A stretch of 8,084 nt of DNA from Alphaproteobacteria bacterium (GCA_003696705.1 RFGD01000249.1:1-8084), one strand, 5' to 3'; shown: positions 1 to 7,015, counted from the first letter of the stretch. Numbers and translations: made by a program. The notes: generated by a model from the letters alone, not told the origin.

Positions 1-1
1 C

Positions 2-2014
2 CTGAAGCGGGTCATCGTCGACGAGATCCACGCCCTGGCCGAATCGAAGCGGGGCGAACAGCTGTCGCTCCTTCTGTCCCGGCTTGGCACCCTTTCGCCC
101 GGTCTTCGCCGTGTCGGCCTGTCGGCAACCGTGGCGCGGCCCTTTGACCTTGCCCGTTTCCTCTCCGCCGACGCGCCGAAGATCGTCCTTGCCGACCCCG
201 GCCCGGCGCCCGACATCTCGATGCTCGAAACCGCCGCCCCGCCGCCCTGGGCCGGTGGCGGCGGGCGACACGCCGTGCCCGAAGTGCTCGAACTGGTCCG
301 GCGGCACAGGACAACGCTGATCTTTCACAACACGCGGGCGCAGGCCGAGCTCTTCTTTCACGCCCTCTGGATGGCCAATGACGAAGCGCTGCCGATCGGC
401 ATTCATCATGGCGCGCTCGCCCGCGAACAGCGCCATCGGGTAGAGGCGGCGATGGCCGAAGGGGCCCTTCGCGCCGTGGTCTGCACGGGCACGCTCGATC
501 TCGGCATCGACTGGGGGGATGTCGACCTTGTGGTGCAGATCGGCGCGCCCCGGAACGTCAAGCGCCTCGTGCAGCGGATCGGTCGAGCCAACCACCGCTA
601 CAACGCCCCGTCGCGCGCCGTGATCGTCCCGGCCAACCGCTTCGAGGTGCTGGAGTGCATCGCGGCGCTCGAGGCCGCGGCCGACAATGACCTCGAGGGC
701 GAACCCACGGACGGCGGCGGGCTCGACGTCCTTTGCCAGCACATTCTTGCCACGGCCGCCGCCGGCCCCTTCGACGCCGATGCCCTTTTCGCCGAGGTGC
801 AAAGCGCCGGCCCCTATCGTCGGCTCGACCGCGCGACCTTCGATGCCTGCCTCGAGTATGTGGCGACGGGCGGCTACGCCCTTGGTGCCTACGACCGCTA
901 CCAGCGCCTCATGCGGGACGGCGACGGGCGTTGGCGGCTGCGCGATCCGCGCTCGGCAAGGTCGGTCCGGATGAACCTTGGCACCATCATCGACACCGAC
1001 CGGCTGAAGGTGCGCCTTCGCGGCCGGCGCGGTGGCAAGCCGCTGGGCGAGATCGAGGAGGCCTTCGCGGCCACCCTGTCGCCCGGCGACACGTTCCTTT
1101 TCGGCGGCGAGATCGTCCGTTACGAGGGCATGCGCGAGATGGTCGTCGAAGTCTCTCGCCGGCCCGACCGCGCCCCCAAGATCGCCGTCTATGCCGGCAC
1201 CAAGTTCGCCACCTCGACGACGCTGTGCGCGCGGATCCTGGACATCTGCCAGAACCCGGACACGCGCGACATGCCGGAGGCCACACGCGCGTGGCTCGAG
1301 CTTCAGAAGCGGCTGTCCCGCCTGCCCGCGCCCGACCGCCTTCTGGTCGAGAGCTTCCCTTTCAACGGGCGCGAGCATCTTTGCCTTTACGGCTTTGCCG
1401 GCCGCAACGCCATGCAGACGCTGGGCCTTCTTCTGACCCGCTCCATGGAAGAGCGCGGGAAGGCCCCGCTGTCCTTCGTTGCCACCGACTATGCGCTTCT
1501 CGTCTCTGGCCTACTGCGCGTCGAGGACGTCGCCAGCCTTCTGGACCCGGCCGAGCTTCGGCGCGGCTTCGACGACTGGCTGGCCGCGAATGCGGTAATG
1601 AAGCGAACCTTCCGACAGGTCGCCATCATTGCCGGCCTGATCGAGAGGAACCTGCCGGGGGGACGGCGAACCGGCCGGCAGGCCAGCTTCTCGTCCGACA
1701 TCCTTTACGAGACGCTGCGCCGCCATGATCCGGGGCATCTTCTCTTGCGCGTCACCCGCCAGGAGGCCCTGCGCGGCCTCGTCGATTACGGCCGCATCGA
1801 AGAGCTTCTTGCCCGGATCGGCGACCGCGTGGATCTTGTGCGCACAGACCGGCCGACGCCCTTCGCCGCTCCCCTCTTTCTCGAGATGGGCTGGGTCCCG
1901 ATCGAGGGCCAGGGCCGCGAACGGCTTCTGGCCGACGCGATGGACCGCCTGATGCAGGACGCCGGCCTCGACATGCTGCCGGGCGACTTGCCTTCGGGCA
2001 CGGTTCCGGCCTAA
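2..2014 (+). CDS. Ligase-associated DEXH-box DNA helicase (Lhr-Core type), 5'-truncated by the window edge
   Basis: This is an ATP-dependent superfamily 2 DNA helicase of the Lhr-Core group, expected to translocate on single-stranded DNA during repair. The reading frame is open from base 2, so the start and Walker A motif lie off the left edge; 670 residues are visible of a family usually around 800 or more. Visible motifs, numbered from base 2, are the DEIH box (Walker B, residues 7-10), SAT (41-43, motif III), LIFHNT (about 106-111, motif IV), the TGTLDLGIDWGDVD stretch (about 162-175, motif V) and QRIGRANH (191-198, motif VI). After the RecA domains comes the long C-terminal region expected to hold the winged-helix and beta-barrel domains of Lhr-Core. 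Segments such as LDVLCQHIL, LGEIEEAF and SPGDTFLFGG fit the ligase-associated subfamily. Its stop is 9 bases before pdeM, the usual partner, which supports this subfamily over a stand-alone Lhr. The first ATG/GTG-type codon at 131 is not the true start, because motifs II and III lie upstream of it. Confidence 0.93.
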   Translation: MKRVIVDEIHALAESKRGEQLSLLLSRLGTLSPGLRRVGLSATVARPFDLARFLSADAPKIVLADPGPAPDISMLETAAPPPWAGGGGRHAVPEVLELVRRHRTTLIFHNTRAQAELFFHALWMANDEALPIGIHHGALAREQRHRVEAAMAEGALRAVVCTGTLDLGIDWGDVDLVVQIGAPRNVKRLVQRIGRANHRYNAPSRAVIVPANRFEVLECIAALEAAADNDLEGEPTDGGGLDVLCQHILATAAAGPFDADALFAEVQSAGPYRRLDRATFDACLEYVATGGYALGAYDRYQRLMRDGDGRWRLRDPRSARSVRMNLGTIIDTDRLKVRLRGRRGGKPLGEIEEAFAATLSPGDTFLFGGEIVRYEGMREMVVEVSRRPDRAPKIAVYAGTKFATSTTLCARILDICQNPDTRDMPEATRAWLELQKRLSRLPAPDRLLVESFPFNGREHLCLYGFAGRNAMQTLGLLLTRSMEERGKAPLSFVATDYALLVSGLLRVEDVASLLDPAELRRGFDDWLAANAVMKRTFRQVAIIAGLIERNLPGGRRTGRQASFSSDILYETLRRHDPGHLLLRVTRQEALRGLVDYGRIEELLARIGDRVDLVRTDRPTPFAAPLFLEMGWVPIEGQGRERLLADAMDRLMQDAGLDMLPGDLPSGTVPA

Positions 2015-2023
2015 CTCGATCCC

Positions 2024-2704
2024 ATGGCGCGCGCTGTTCTTTCGCTCTCTGGCGTCCGGCTCGAGCTCTTGCCAAGCGGCGCGCTGTTCTGGCCGGCGCG
2101 GCGTCTTCTGTGCGTGAGCGATCTGCATCTGGGCAAGTCGTCGCGCATGGCGCGCGGGGCGGGGCCGCTTCTGCCGCCCTACGAGACCGCCGCCACGCTC
2201 GAGCGGCTCGACCAGGACCTGCGGGCAACGGATGCGCGTACGGTCGTCTGCCTTGGTGACAGTTTCGACGACGACCGCGCGGCAGCCGAGCTGACCCTCG
2301 CTGACGGCGAACGCCTTCGGGCCCTGATGGCCGGGCGCGAGTGGATCTGGGTCGAGGGCAATCACGACCCGGGCCACCCCTTCCCCGTCGGCCGTCATGT
2401 CGCCGAACTGTCGCTCGGGCCGCTGGTCTTTCGCCACATCGCCCGAACGGGCGCCACGGCCGAGATCTCGGGCCATTATCACCCCAAGGTCCCCCTGCCC
2501 GTCGGCGGCAGCCGACCCGCCGCGCTTCTGGACGCCGGGCGGCTGATCCTGCCGGCCTATGGCGTCTACACTGGCGGTCTTCGGGCGGATCGGCCACCGC
2601 TTTCCCACCTTGTCGGCCCGGACGCCATGGCGCTTGTCCTTGGCGATCCGCCACGGCCGGCCCCCCTTGCCGCGCTTTGCCGCGGCCGCATCAGGACGAG
2701 ATGA
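2024..2704 (+). CDS. pdeM: Ligase-associated DNA endonuclease PdeM (metallophosphoesterase)
   Basis: This is a binuclear-metal phosphoesterase of the ligase-associated PdeM/MPE family; the Pseudomonas putida member is a manganese-dependent single-strand DNA endonuclease. The protein has 226 residues, typical for the family. Metal-ligand motifs appear in the expected order: SDLHLGK with D33 and H35, GDSFDD with D79, EGNHD with N113 and H114, and GHYH with H151 and H153. The N-terminal PSGALFWPARRLLCVSDLH segment and LLPPYET (49-55) are also family hallmarks. The ATG at 2024 is chosen because the next ATGs fall after the DxH motif and would destroy the site. No convincing Shine-Dalgarno sequence precedes it, and the helicase stop is only 9 bases upstream, so translation is probably coupled to the helicase. 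Its own stop overlaps the start of the following thioesterase gene. It likely acts with the helicase, and with an unseen ligase and exonuclease, in DNA repair. The family call is firm; activity in this organism is inferred. Confidence 0.94.
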   Translation: MARAVLSLSGVRLELLPSGALFWPARRLLCVSDLHLGKSSRMARGAGPLLPPYETAATLERLDQDLRATDARTVVCLGDSFDDDRAAAELTLADGERLRALMAGREWIWVEGNHDPGHPFPVGRHVAELSLGPLVFRHIARTGATAEISGHYHPKVPLPVGGSRPAALLDAGRLILPAYGVYTGGLRADRPPLSHLVGPDAMALVLGDPPRPAPLAALCRGRIRTR

Positions 2705-3123
2705 TGACCGACATCCATGCCCGTGTCCGCAAGAGCTTCGACCGTCAGACGATGATGAAGACCCTCGGCGCGGAACTCGTCGCGGTCGAGCCGGGGCACT
2801 GCCGCATCGCCGCGCCCATCCTTCCCGGCGCGCGGCAGCAGCAGGGCCTCGCCCACGCGGCGCTGACCTTTGCCCTTGGCGACAGCGCCGCGGGATATGC
2901 CGCGTTGACGCTGATGCCCGACGACGCCGAGGTCGTGACCGCCGAGATGAAGATCAACCTTCTGGCGCCGGCGCGCGGCCTCAGGCTTCTGGCGCATGGG
3001 CGGGTGGTCAAGTTCGGCCGCCGCCTTGTCGTGGTCGAAGCCACGGTCGAGGCCGAGCAGGACGACGCCACGACCTCGGCGGTCGCCATCCTTCTTGGCA
3101 CGATGGTGCCTGTCCCCGCCTGA
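2704..3123 (+). CDS. PaaI-like hotdog-fold thioesterase
   Basis: This 139-residue protein has the length and pattern of a single hotdog-domain acyl-CoA thioesterase of the PaaI/YdiI type. These are cytoplasmic enzymes that hydrolyse acyl- or aryl-CoA thioesters. The core helix reads AHAALTFALGDSAAGYAAL, with H51 and the likely catalytic acid D60, followed by the beta strand VTAEMKINLLAP (78-89) found in this family. The usual HGG before the helix is HAA here, and no asparagine is obvious just before it, so substrate range cannot be guessed. Two adjacent ATG codons, 2701 and 2704, are possible. The AGGA at 2693-2696 is better spaced for 2704, giving a TGATG overlap with the pdeM stop; 2701 would add one methionine and give an ATGA overlap. 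Either way the gene is translationally coupled to the DNA repair genes, with no obvious biochemical link. It ends 20 bases from the convergent folD stop. Confidence 0.85.
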   Translation: MTDIHARVRKSFDRQTMMKTLGAELVAVEPGHCRIAAPILPGARQQQGLAHAALTFALGDSAAGYAALTLMPDDAEVVTAEMKINLLAPARGLRLLAHGRVVKFGRRLVVVEATVEAEQDDATTSAVAILLGTMVPVPA

Positions 3124-3143
3124 GCGGCAGGGGCGTCAGGCCA

Positions 3144-4046
3144 TCAGGCCGTCAATCCCTCGGGCTCGGGGAGACCATGAATGCGGCAGCATGCCGTCAG
3201 CGTGTTGGCAAGAAGGCAGGCAATGGTCATCGGCCCGACGCCGCCCGGGACCGGTGTGATGGCCCCGGCAACCTCGACGGCGCTTTCGAAATGCACATCG
3301 CCGACAAGGCGGCTCTTGCCTTCGCCGCGCTCGGGCGCGGGCACGCGATTGATGCCGACATCGATCACGGTCGCGCCGGGGCGGATCCAGTCGCCCGGAA
3401 TCATCTCGGGCCGGCCGACGGCGGCGACCAGGATCTCGGCGCGGCGACAGACCTCGGGCAGGTTGCGCGTGCGCGAATGAGCGATGGTCACGGTGCAGCT
3501 GTCGCGCAACAGAAGCTGCGCCATCGGCTTGCCGACGATGTTCGAACGACCCACGACCACGGCGTCGAGCCCCGAGAGCGACCCGTGCACATCCCGCAAG
3601 AGCATGAGACACCCAAGGGGCGTACACGGCACCATCGCCTTCTGCCCCGTCGCCAGCTTCCCGACATTCGAGATGTGGAACCCGTCCACGTCCTTTTCGG
3701 GCGAGATCGCGTTGATGACCAGCGCCTCGTCCAGATGCGGCGGCAGCGGCAGTTGCACGAGAATGCCGTGGACGGCCGGATCGGCGTTGAGTTCGGCCAC
3801 AAGCTTCAGAAGCTCTTCCTCGGACGTGTCCGCCGGAAGGCCGTGCTCGAAGCTTGCCATGCCGACCTCGACCGTCTGCTTGCCCTTCGAGCGCACATAG
3901 ACCTGGCTGGCCGGATCGTCCCCGACCAGCACCACGGCAAGACCGGGCGTGATGCCCTGTTCTTCCTTCAGACGGGCCACATGGTCGGCAACACGCGCGC
4001 GCACATCGGCGGCAAAGGCCTTTCCATCAATGATCCTTGCTGTCAT
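3144..4046 (-). CDS. folD: Bifunctional methylenetetrahydrofolate dehydrogenase / methenyltetrahydrofolate cyclohydrolase FolD
   Basis: FolD oxidises 5,10-methylene-THF to methenyl-THF with NADP and hydrolyses that to 10-formyl-THF, in the cytoplasm, supplying purine, formyl-Met and thymidylate/serine metabolism. The protein has 300 residues, slightly longer than the E. coli enzyme. Key residues fall at the positions known from E. coli: Y50 and K54 in VYVRSKGKQ, Q98 in VQLPLPPH, and D121 in SPEKDVDGFH. Further signatures are PCTPLG (140-145), the nucleotide-binding VVVGRSNIVGKP (163-174), VDVGIN (229-234) and ITPVPGGVGPMT (263-274). The ATG at 4046 begins MTARIIDGK, the normal family N-terminus, and has GGGAAG six bases upstream. 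The frame stays open to 4199, but that 51-codon extension would run through a transcription terminator and the end of fhs, so it is rejected. The upstream neighbour fhs makes the 10-formyl-THF that FolD interconverts. A terminator lies between them, so folD may have its own promoter or depend on readthrough; I see no convincing -35/-10 pair. Confidence 0.97.
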   Translation of the reverse strand: MTARIIDGKAFAADVRARVADHVARLKEEQGITPGLAVVLVGDDPASQVYVRSKGKQTVEVGMASFEHGLPADTSEEELLKLVAELNADPAVHGILVQLPLPPHLDEALVINAISPEKDVDGFHISNVGKLATGQKAMVPCTPLGCLMLLRDVHGSLSGLDAVVVGRSNIVGKPMAQLLLRDSCTVTIAHSRTRNLPEVCRRAEILVAAVGRPEMIPGDWIRPGATVIDVGINRVPAPERGEGKSRLVGDVHFESAVEVAGAITPVPGGVGPMTIACLLANTLTACCRIHGLPEPEGLTA

Positions 4047-4077
4047 CGCGATCTTCCCGAAAATGGTAGCGGCGCTT

Positions 4078-4095
4078 CGGACAATGCGCTGTCCG
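4078..4095. repeat. Short inverted repeat in the folD leader
   Basis: Arms CGGACA and TGTCCG flank the six-base centre ATGCGC, 32 bases upstream of the folD start and just past the fhs terminator. The arms match perfectly over 6 bp only, so this may be chance in GC-rich DNA. If real, it could be an operator half-site pair or a small leader hairpin in a folD transcript. No known motif is recognised. Confidence 0.3.
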
Positions 4096-4100
4096 GCGCG

Positions 4101-4132
4101 AAATGAAAAGGCGCCCGGCCCGGCCGGGCGCC
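4101..4132 (-). terminator. Intrinsic (Rho-independent) terminator after fhs
   Basis: On the minus strand, five bases after the fhs TGA, the arms GGCGCCCGGCC and GGCCGGGCGCC (4132-4122 and 4120-4110) form a perfect 11-bp inverted repeat. This would fold as about 9 bp of stem with a 5-base loop. The stem is almost entirely GC and is followed at once by TTTTCATTT (4109-4101). That is the classic GC stem plus U-tract for transcription coming from fhs. On the plus strand no T-run follows the stem, so it is directional. It separates fhs from folD, 54 bases before the folD start. Confidence 0.85.
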
Positions 4133-4137
4133 GTGGT

Positions 4138-5814
4138 TCAGAACAGCCCTTCGATCTGACCTTCGGCGTTGAGGTGAATGGCCTCGGCCGCCGGAACACG
4201 CGGCAGGCCCGGCATGGTCATGATCTCGCCGCAGATCACGACCACGAACCCCGCACCCGCCGACAGCCGCACCTCTCGGACGGGGACGGTATGGCCGACC
4301 GGCGCGCCGCGCAAATTCGGGTCGGTCGAGAAGCTGTATTGCGTCTTGGCCATGCAGATCGGCAGATTGCCGTAGCCCTGCGCCTCCCACTGGCGCAGCT
4401 GATCGCGGATCTTCTTGTCGGCGATCACCTCGTCGGCGCGGTAGATGCGCTTGGCGATGGTCTCGATCTTCTCGAAAAGCGGCATCTCGTCGGGGTAGAG
4501 CGGCGCGAACTGGCCGAGCCCCGCGTCGGCGATCTCGGCGACGCGTTCGGCCAGTTCGACGATCCCGGCCGAGCCTTCCGCCCAGTGGCGGCACACATAG
4601 GCCTCCGAGCCCATTTCCTCCGCATATTCCTTCACCACCGCGATTTCGGCGTCGGTGTCGGTCACGAAGTGGTTGATGGCCACGACCGCCGGCACGCCGA
4701 ACTGCTTGAGGTTCTCGATGTGGCGGCCAAGGTTCGCGCATCCGCGGCGCACGGCCTCGGTGTCCTCGGTGCCGAGATCCTCGCGCGCCACGCCGCCGTT
4801 CATCTTGAGCGCCCGGACCGTGGCGACAAGGACGACCGCATCGGGGGCAAGCCCGGCCTTCCGGCACTTGATGTCCATGAACTTCTCGGCCCCCAAGTCG
4901 GCCCCGAAACCGGCCTCGGTGACGACGAAATCCGCCAGCTTCAACGCCGTCTTCGTCGCCACGACCGAGTTGCAGCCATGGGCAATGTTCGCAAACGGGC
5001 CGCCGTGGACGAAGGCCGGGTTGTTCTCGAGCGTCTGGACAAGGTTCGGCTGCATCGCGTCCTTCAGAAGGACCGTCATCGCGCCATCGGCCTTGAGGTC
5101 GCGACAGTAGACCGGGCTTCGATCGCGCCGATAGGCGACGATCATGTCGCCGAGGCGCCGTTGCAGATCGTCCAGGTTCTCGGCCAGACACAGGATCGCC
5201 ATGACCTCGGAGGCGACGGTGATGTCGAAGCCGGACTGCCGCGGAAAGCCGTTGGCGACACCGCCAAGCGAGGTGACGATGTCCCTGAGCGCCCGGTCGT
5301 TCATGTCGACGACGCGCCGCCAGGAGACCCGGCGCGTATCGATGCCAAGGTCGTTGCCCCAGTAGATATGGTTGTCGATCATCGCGGCCAGAAGGTTGTG
5401 AGCGGCCGTGATGGCGTGGAAGTCCCCGGTGAAGTGCAGGTTCATGTCCTCCATGGGCACGACCTGTGCCATGCCCCCGCCCGCGGCGCCGCCCTTCATG
5501 CCGAAGCAGGGGCCAAGCGAGGCCTCGCGGATGCAGATCGCCGCCTTCCTGCCGATGCGGTTCAGCCCGTCGCCAAGCCCGACCGTGGTGGTCGTCTTGC
5601 CCTCGCCGGCCGGGGTCGGGTTGATCGCCGTCACGAGGATGAGCTTCCCGTCCCGACGCTCTTGCAGGCTCTCAAGGAACGGCTGCGCGATCTTGGCCTT
5701 GTCGTGGCCGAAGGGCACAAGGCTTTCGGAGGGGATTCCAAGAAGCGCCGCAACCTCGGCAATGGGCTTCTTCTTCGCTGCACGCGCGATCTCGATGTCT
5801 GACTTGTGGGCCAT
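4138..5814 (-). CDS. fhs: Formate-tetrahydrofolate ligase (10-formyl-THF synthetase)
   Basis: This enzyme joins formate to tetrahydrofolate with ATP, giving 10-formyl-THF, ADP and phosphate; it is cytoplasmic and forms tetramers in characterised relatives. The protein has 558 residues, the normal length. The P-loop PTPAGEGKTTTT starts at residue 66. Other family blocks are REASLGPCFGMKGGAAGGG (96-114), FTGDFHAITAAHNLLAA (128-144), EAGFGADLGAEKF (300-312), the VATVRALKMNGG signature (330-341) and a C-terminal GEIMTMPGLP (529-538). The ATG at 5814 is supported by AGGAA (5825-5821) six bases upstream on the minus strand, and no upstream in-frame start fits better. A strong terminator follows the stop. 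The product feeds FolD, encoded next, so the pair assimilates or recycles formate into one-carbon metabolism. The 178-base upstream gap contains a palindrome that could be its operator. Nothing about the coding sequence looks damaged. Confidence 0.98.
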   Translation of the reverse strand: MAHKSDIEIARAAKKKPIAEVAALLGIPSESLVPFGHDKAKIAQPFLESLQERRDGKLILVTAINPTPAGEGKTTTTVGLGDGLNRIGRKAAICIREASLGPCFGMKGGAAGGGMAQVVPMEDMNLHFTGDFHAITAAHNLLAAMIDNHIYWGNDLGIDTRRVSWRRVVDMNDRALRDIVTSLGGVANGFPRQSGFDITVASEVMAILCLAENLDDLQRRLGDMIVAYRRDRSPVYCRDLKADGAMTVLLKDAMQPNLVQTLENNPAFVHGGPFANIAHGCNSVVATKTALKLADFVVTEAGFGADLGAEKFMDIKCRKAGLAPDAVVLVATVRALKMNGGVAREDLGTEDTEAVRRGCANLGRHIENLKQFGVPAVVAINHFVTDTDAEIAVVKEYAEEMGSEAYVCRHWAEGSAGIVELAERVAEIADAGLGQFAPLYPDEMPLFEKIETIAKRIYRADEVIADKKIRDQLRQWEAQGYGNLPICMAKTQYSFSTDPNLRGAPVGHTVPVREVRLSAGAGFVVVICGEIMTMPGLPRVPAAEAIHLNAEGQIEGLF

Positions 5815-5903
5815 CGTCCGTTCCTGTGGTTGACGCTCTTCGGGACGCCGGGTGAAGCTCGGCTGTCGAGATATTGCGCAGAACTCGGGGATCGCAGAAG
5901 CGC

Positions 5904-5914
5904 GTTTCCGACCG
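5904..5914. repeat. Near copy of the palindrome half-site upstream of fhs
   Basis: The 11 bases GTTTCCGACCG match the left part of the palindrome at 5941-5951 (GTTTCCGATCG) in 10 of 11 positions, in the same orientation, with start points 37 bases apart. It lies about 90-100 bases upstream of the fhs start codon. A full site plus a degenerate half-site is a common arrangement for a dimeric regulator, but the protein is unknown and chance cannot be excluded. Confidence 0.35.
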
Positions 5915-5940
5915 TTCCCCGGCGGGAATCGTCAGATCGT

Positions 5941-5956
5941 GTTTCCGATCGGAAAC
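5941..5956. promoter_or_regulatory. Perfect 16-bp palindrome in the corA-fhs gap, candidate operator
   Basis: GTTTCCGATCGGAAAC is identical to its reverse complement across all 16 bases. It lies 36 bases past the corA stop and about 127 bases upstream of the fhs start. No T-run follows it on either strand, so it is a poor terminator, and a dimeric repressor or activator site controlling fhs is the more likely reading. A possible -10 for fhs, CAATAT on the minus strand at 5876-5871, lies between it and the gene, but its -35 (TTCTGC, 17-base spacing) is weak. I do not recognise the motif as belonging to a named regulator. Confidence 0.5.
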
Positions 5957-5992
5957 GGCGGACCGATACCGGCGTCGGACCGCGCCTTCCAG

Positions 5993-6955
5993 CTAGAGCC
6001 AGCCGCGGCGGCGCACCCACCAATAGGGAAGGACAGCGGAAAGGATCATCACGCCGATCGCCATGGGATAGCCCCAGGGCCACGAAAGCTCTGGCATGTA
6101 GCGGAAATTCATCCCGTAGATCGAAGCGACCAGGGTCGGCGGCAGGAAGACGACAGCCATGACCGAGAAGATCTTGATGATGGCGTTCTGCTCGATGTTG
6201 ATGATTCCGAGCGTCGCATCGAGGAGAAACCCCACCTTTGCCGCGAGGAAGCCGGTGTGATCCAGAAGCGAGGCGATGTCGCGGGCAATCGTCCGCAACC
6301 GGCCGGAATGGGCGCTGCCGATCCCTTCGGCCGCCGGATCGGACCCAAGGAAGGAAACGAGCCGTGCAAGGCTGTCGAGGCTGTTTCGCATCTTCGACGT
6401 GGCATCGTCGACCCGGGCGACGGCGCGCAGCACGTCTTTCAGCGGGCGGTCGTCGCTGGCCTCGCCCCCGGCGCCGAGGACGGCGGTATTGAGCGCCTCG
6501 ATCCGACGGTCGATGTCCTCGACCGTGTCGGCTTCATGATCGACGATCGCCTCGAGAAGGGCCAGGGCGACCTCGGCACCCCCATTGCAGGGCAATCGCA
6601 GCTTCTGCACGCGCGTGGGCGTCGTCTCGAAGGCGCGGGGGGCATGGTGGCGCAGCGTCAGAAGCTGCCCATCCGTCAGAACGAAGCTTGCCGGCGCCAG
6701 CGTGACCTCGCCGCCCTCGCCGCGCCGCGACAGCATCGCCGTCATGAAAAGCGCGCCGTCGCGCGAATAGAGGCGCGACGAGGCCTCGATCTCGCGCATG
6801 TCTTCGGCGGTCGGAATGGACAGGCCAAGGATGGCTTCGATCCGCGCCGTCTCGGCCGCGTCGGGCTCGAGCGCATCCATCCAGACGACGTCGTCCGCCT
6901 CGGGGCTCGACGCTTCGACCAGGCCGCCCGGGCCACAGGCGAAGGCGCGGATCAT
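5993..6955 (-). CDS. corA: CorA-family magnesium/divalent cation transporter
   Basis: This is an inner-membrane channel protein of the CorA metal ion transporter family, which forms pentamers that import Mg2+ (or Co2+/Ni2+ in some members). The 320-residue protein has the family layout: a cytoplasmic alpha/beta domain (about 1-115), then a long helical region with charged heptad-like stretches (about 125-260) that becomes the first membrane helix (about 262-281, KIFSVMAVVFLPPTLVASIY). The signature YGMNF follows, with GMN at 281-283, then a periplasmic loop containing MPEL, a second hydrophobic helix (about 296-312), and a basic tail ending RRRGWL. The intact GMN and MPEL favour CorA proper over the zinc exporter ZntB, although sequence alone does not fix direction or ion. 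The ATG at 6955 gives the expected short N-terminus; the Shine-Dalgarno is weak (a GGGG run about 11 bases upstream). It lies 60 bases downstream of ftsH with no terminator between, so read-through from ftsH is plausible. Confidence 0.92.
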   Translation of the reverse strand: MIRAFACGPGGLVEASSPEADDVVWMDALEPDAAETARIEAILGLSIPTAEDMREIEASSRLYSRDGALFMTAMLSRRGEGGEVTLAPASFVLTDGQLLTLRHHAPRAFETTPTRVQKLRLPCNGGAEVALALLEAIVDHEADTVEDIDRRIEALNTAVLGAGGEASDDRPLKDVLRAVARVDDATSKMRNSLDSLARLVSFLGSDPAAEGIGSAHSGRLRTIARDIASLLDHTGFLAAKVGFLLDATLGIINIEQNAIIKIFSVMAVVFLPPTLVASIYGMNFRYMPELSWPWGYPMAIGVMILSAVLPYWWVRRRGWL

Positions 6956-7015
6956 GCCGCCGGCCCCGACCGATGCTGCAGCGCCAGCACGCCGCGGCGA
7001 CGACGTATCCTCACC

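Noticed and set aside
247..253. A possible damaged linker in the helicase (PPPWAGGGG) between the RecA domains
   Set aside because: The frame stays open and motifs continue normally on both sides; a Gly/Pro-rich loop between domains is ordinary.
1511..2608. A 365-codon open frame on the minus strand opposite the helicase end and pdeM
   Set aside because: It is antisense to two genes with complete motifs and has no recognisable family features.
2559..4106. A 515-codon open frame on the plus strand crossing pdeM, the thioesterase and folD
   Set aside because: It spans three well-supported genes on both strands and shows no domain of its own, so it is a GC-driven artefact.
4047..4199. A 51-residue N-terminal extension of FolD
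   Set aside because: It would run through the fhs terminator and the fhs coding end. The normal FolD N-terminus with a ribosome site starts at 4046.
3949..5802. A 617-codon open frame on the plus strand opposite fhs
   Set aside because: It is antisense to a clear, full-length fhs. Its translation is low-complexity, rich in Arg/Asp/His/Val, with no recognisable domain; this is typical of the shadow frame in GC-rich genes.
5941..5956. The palindrome read as a corA transcription terminator
   Set aside because: The stem is only about 6 bp with a GATC loop and no T-run follows on the minus strand.
6956..7015. Possible hairpins in the ftsH-corA gap, including the 10-bp palindrome CGCCGCGGCG
   Set aside because: The stems are short, there is no T-tract, and such palindromes are frequent in DNA of this GC content.
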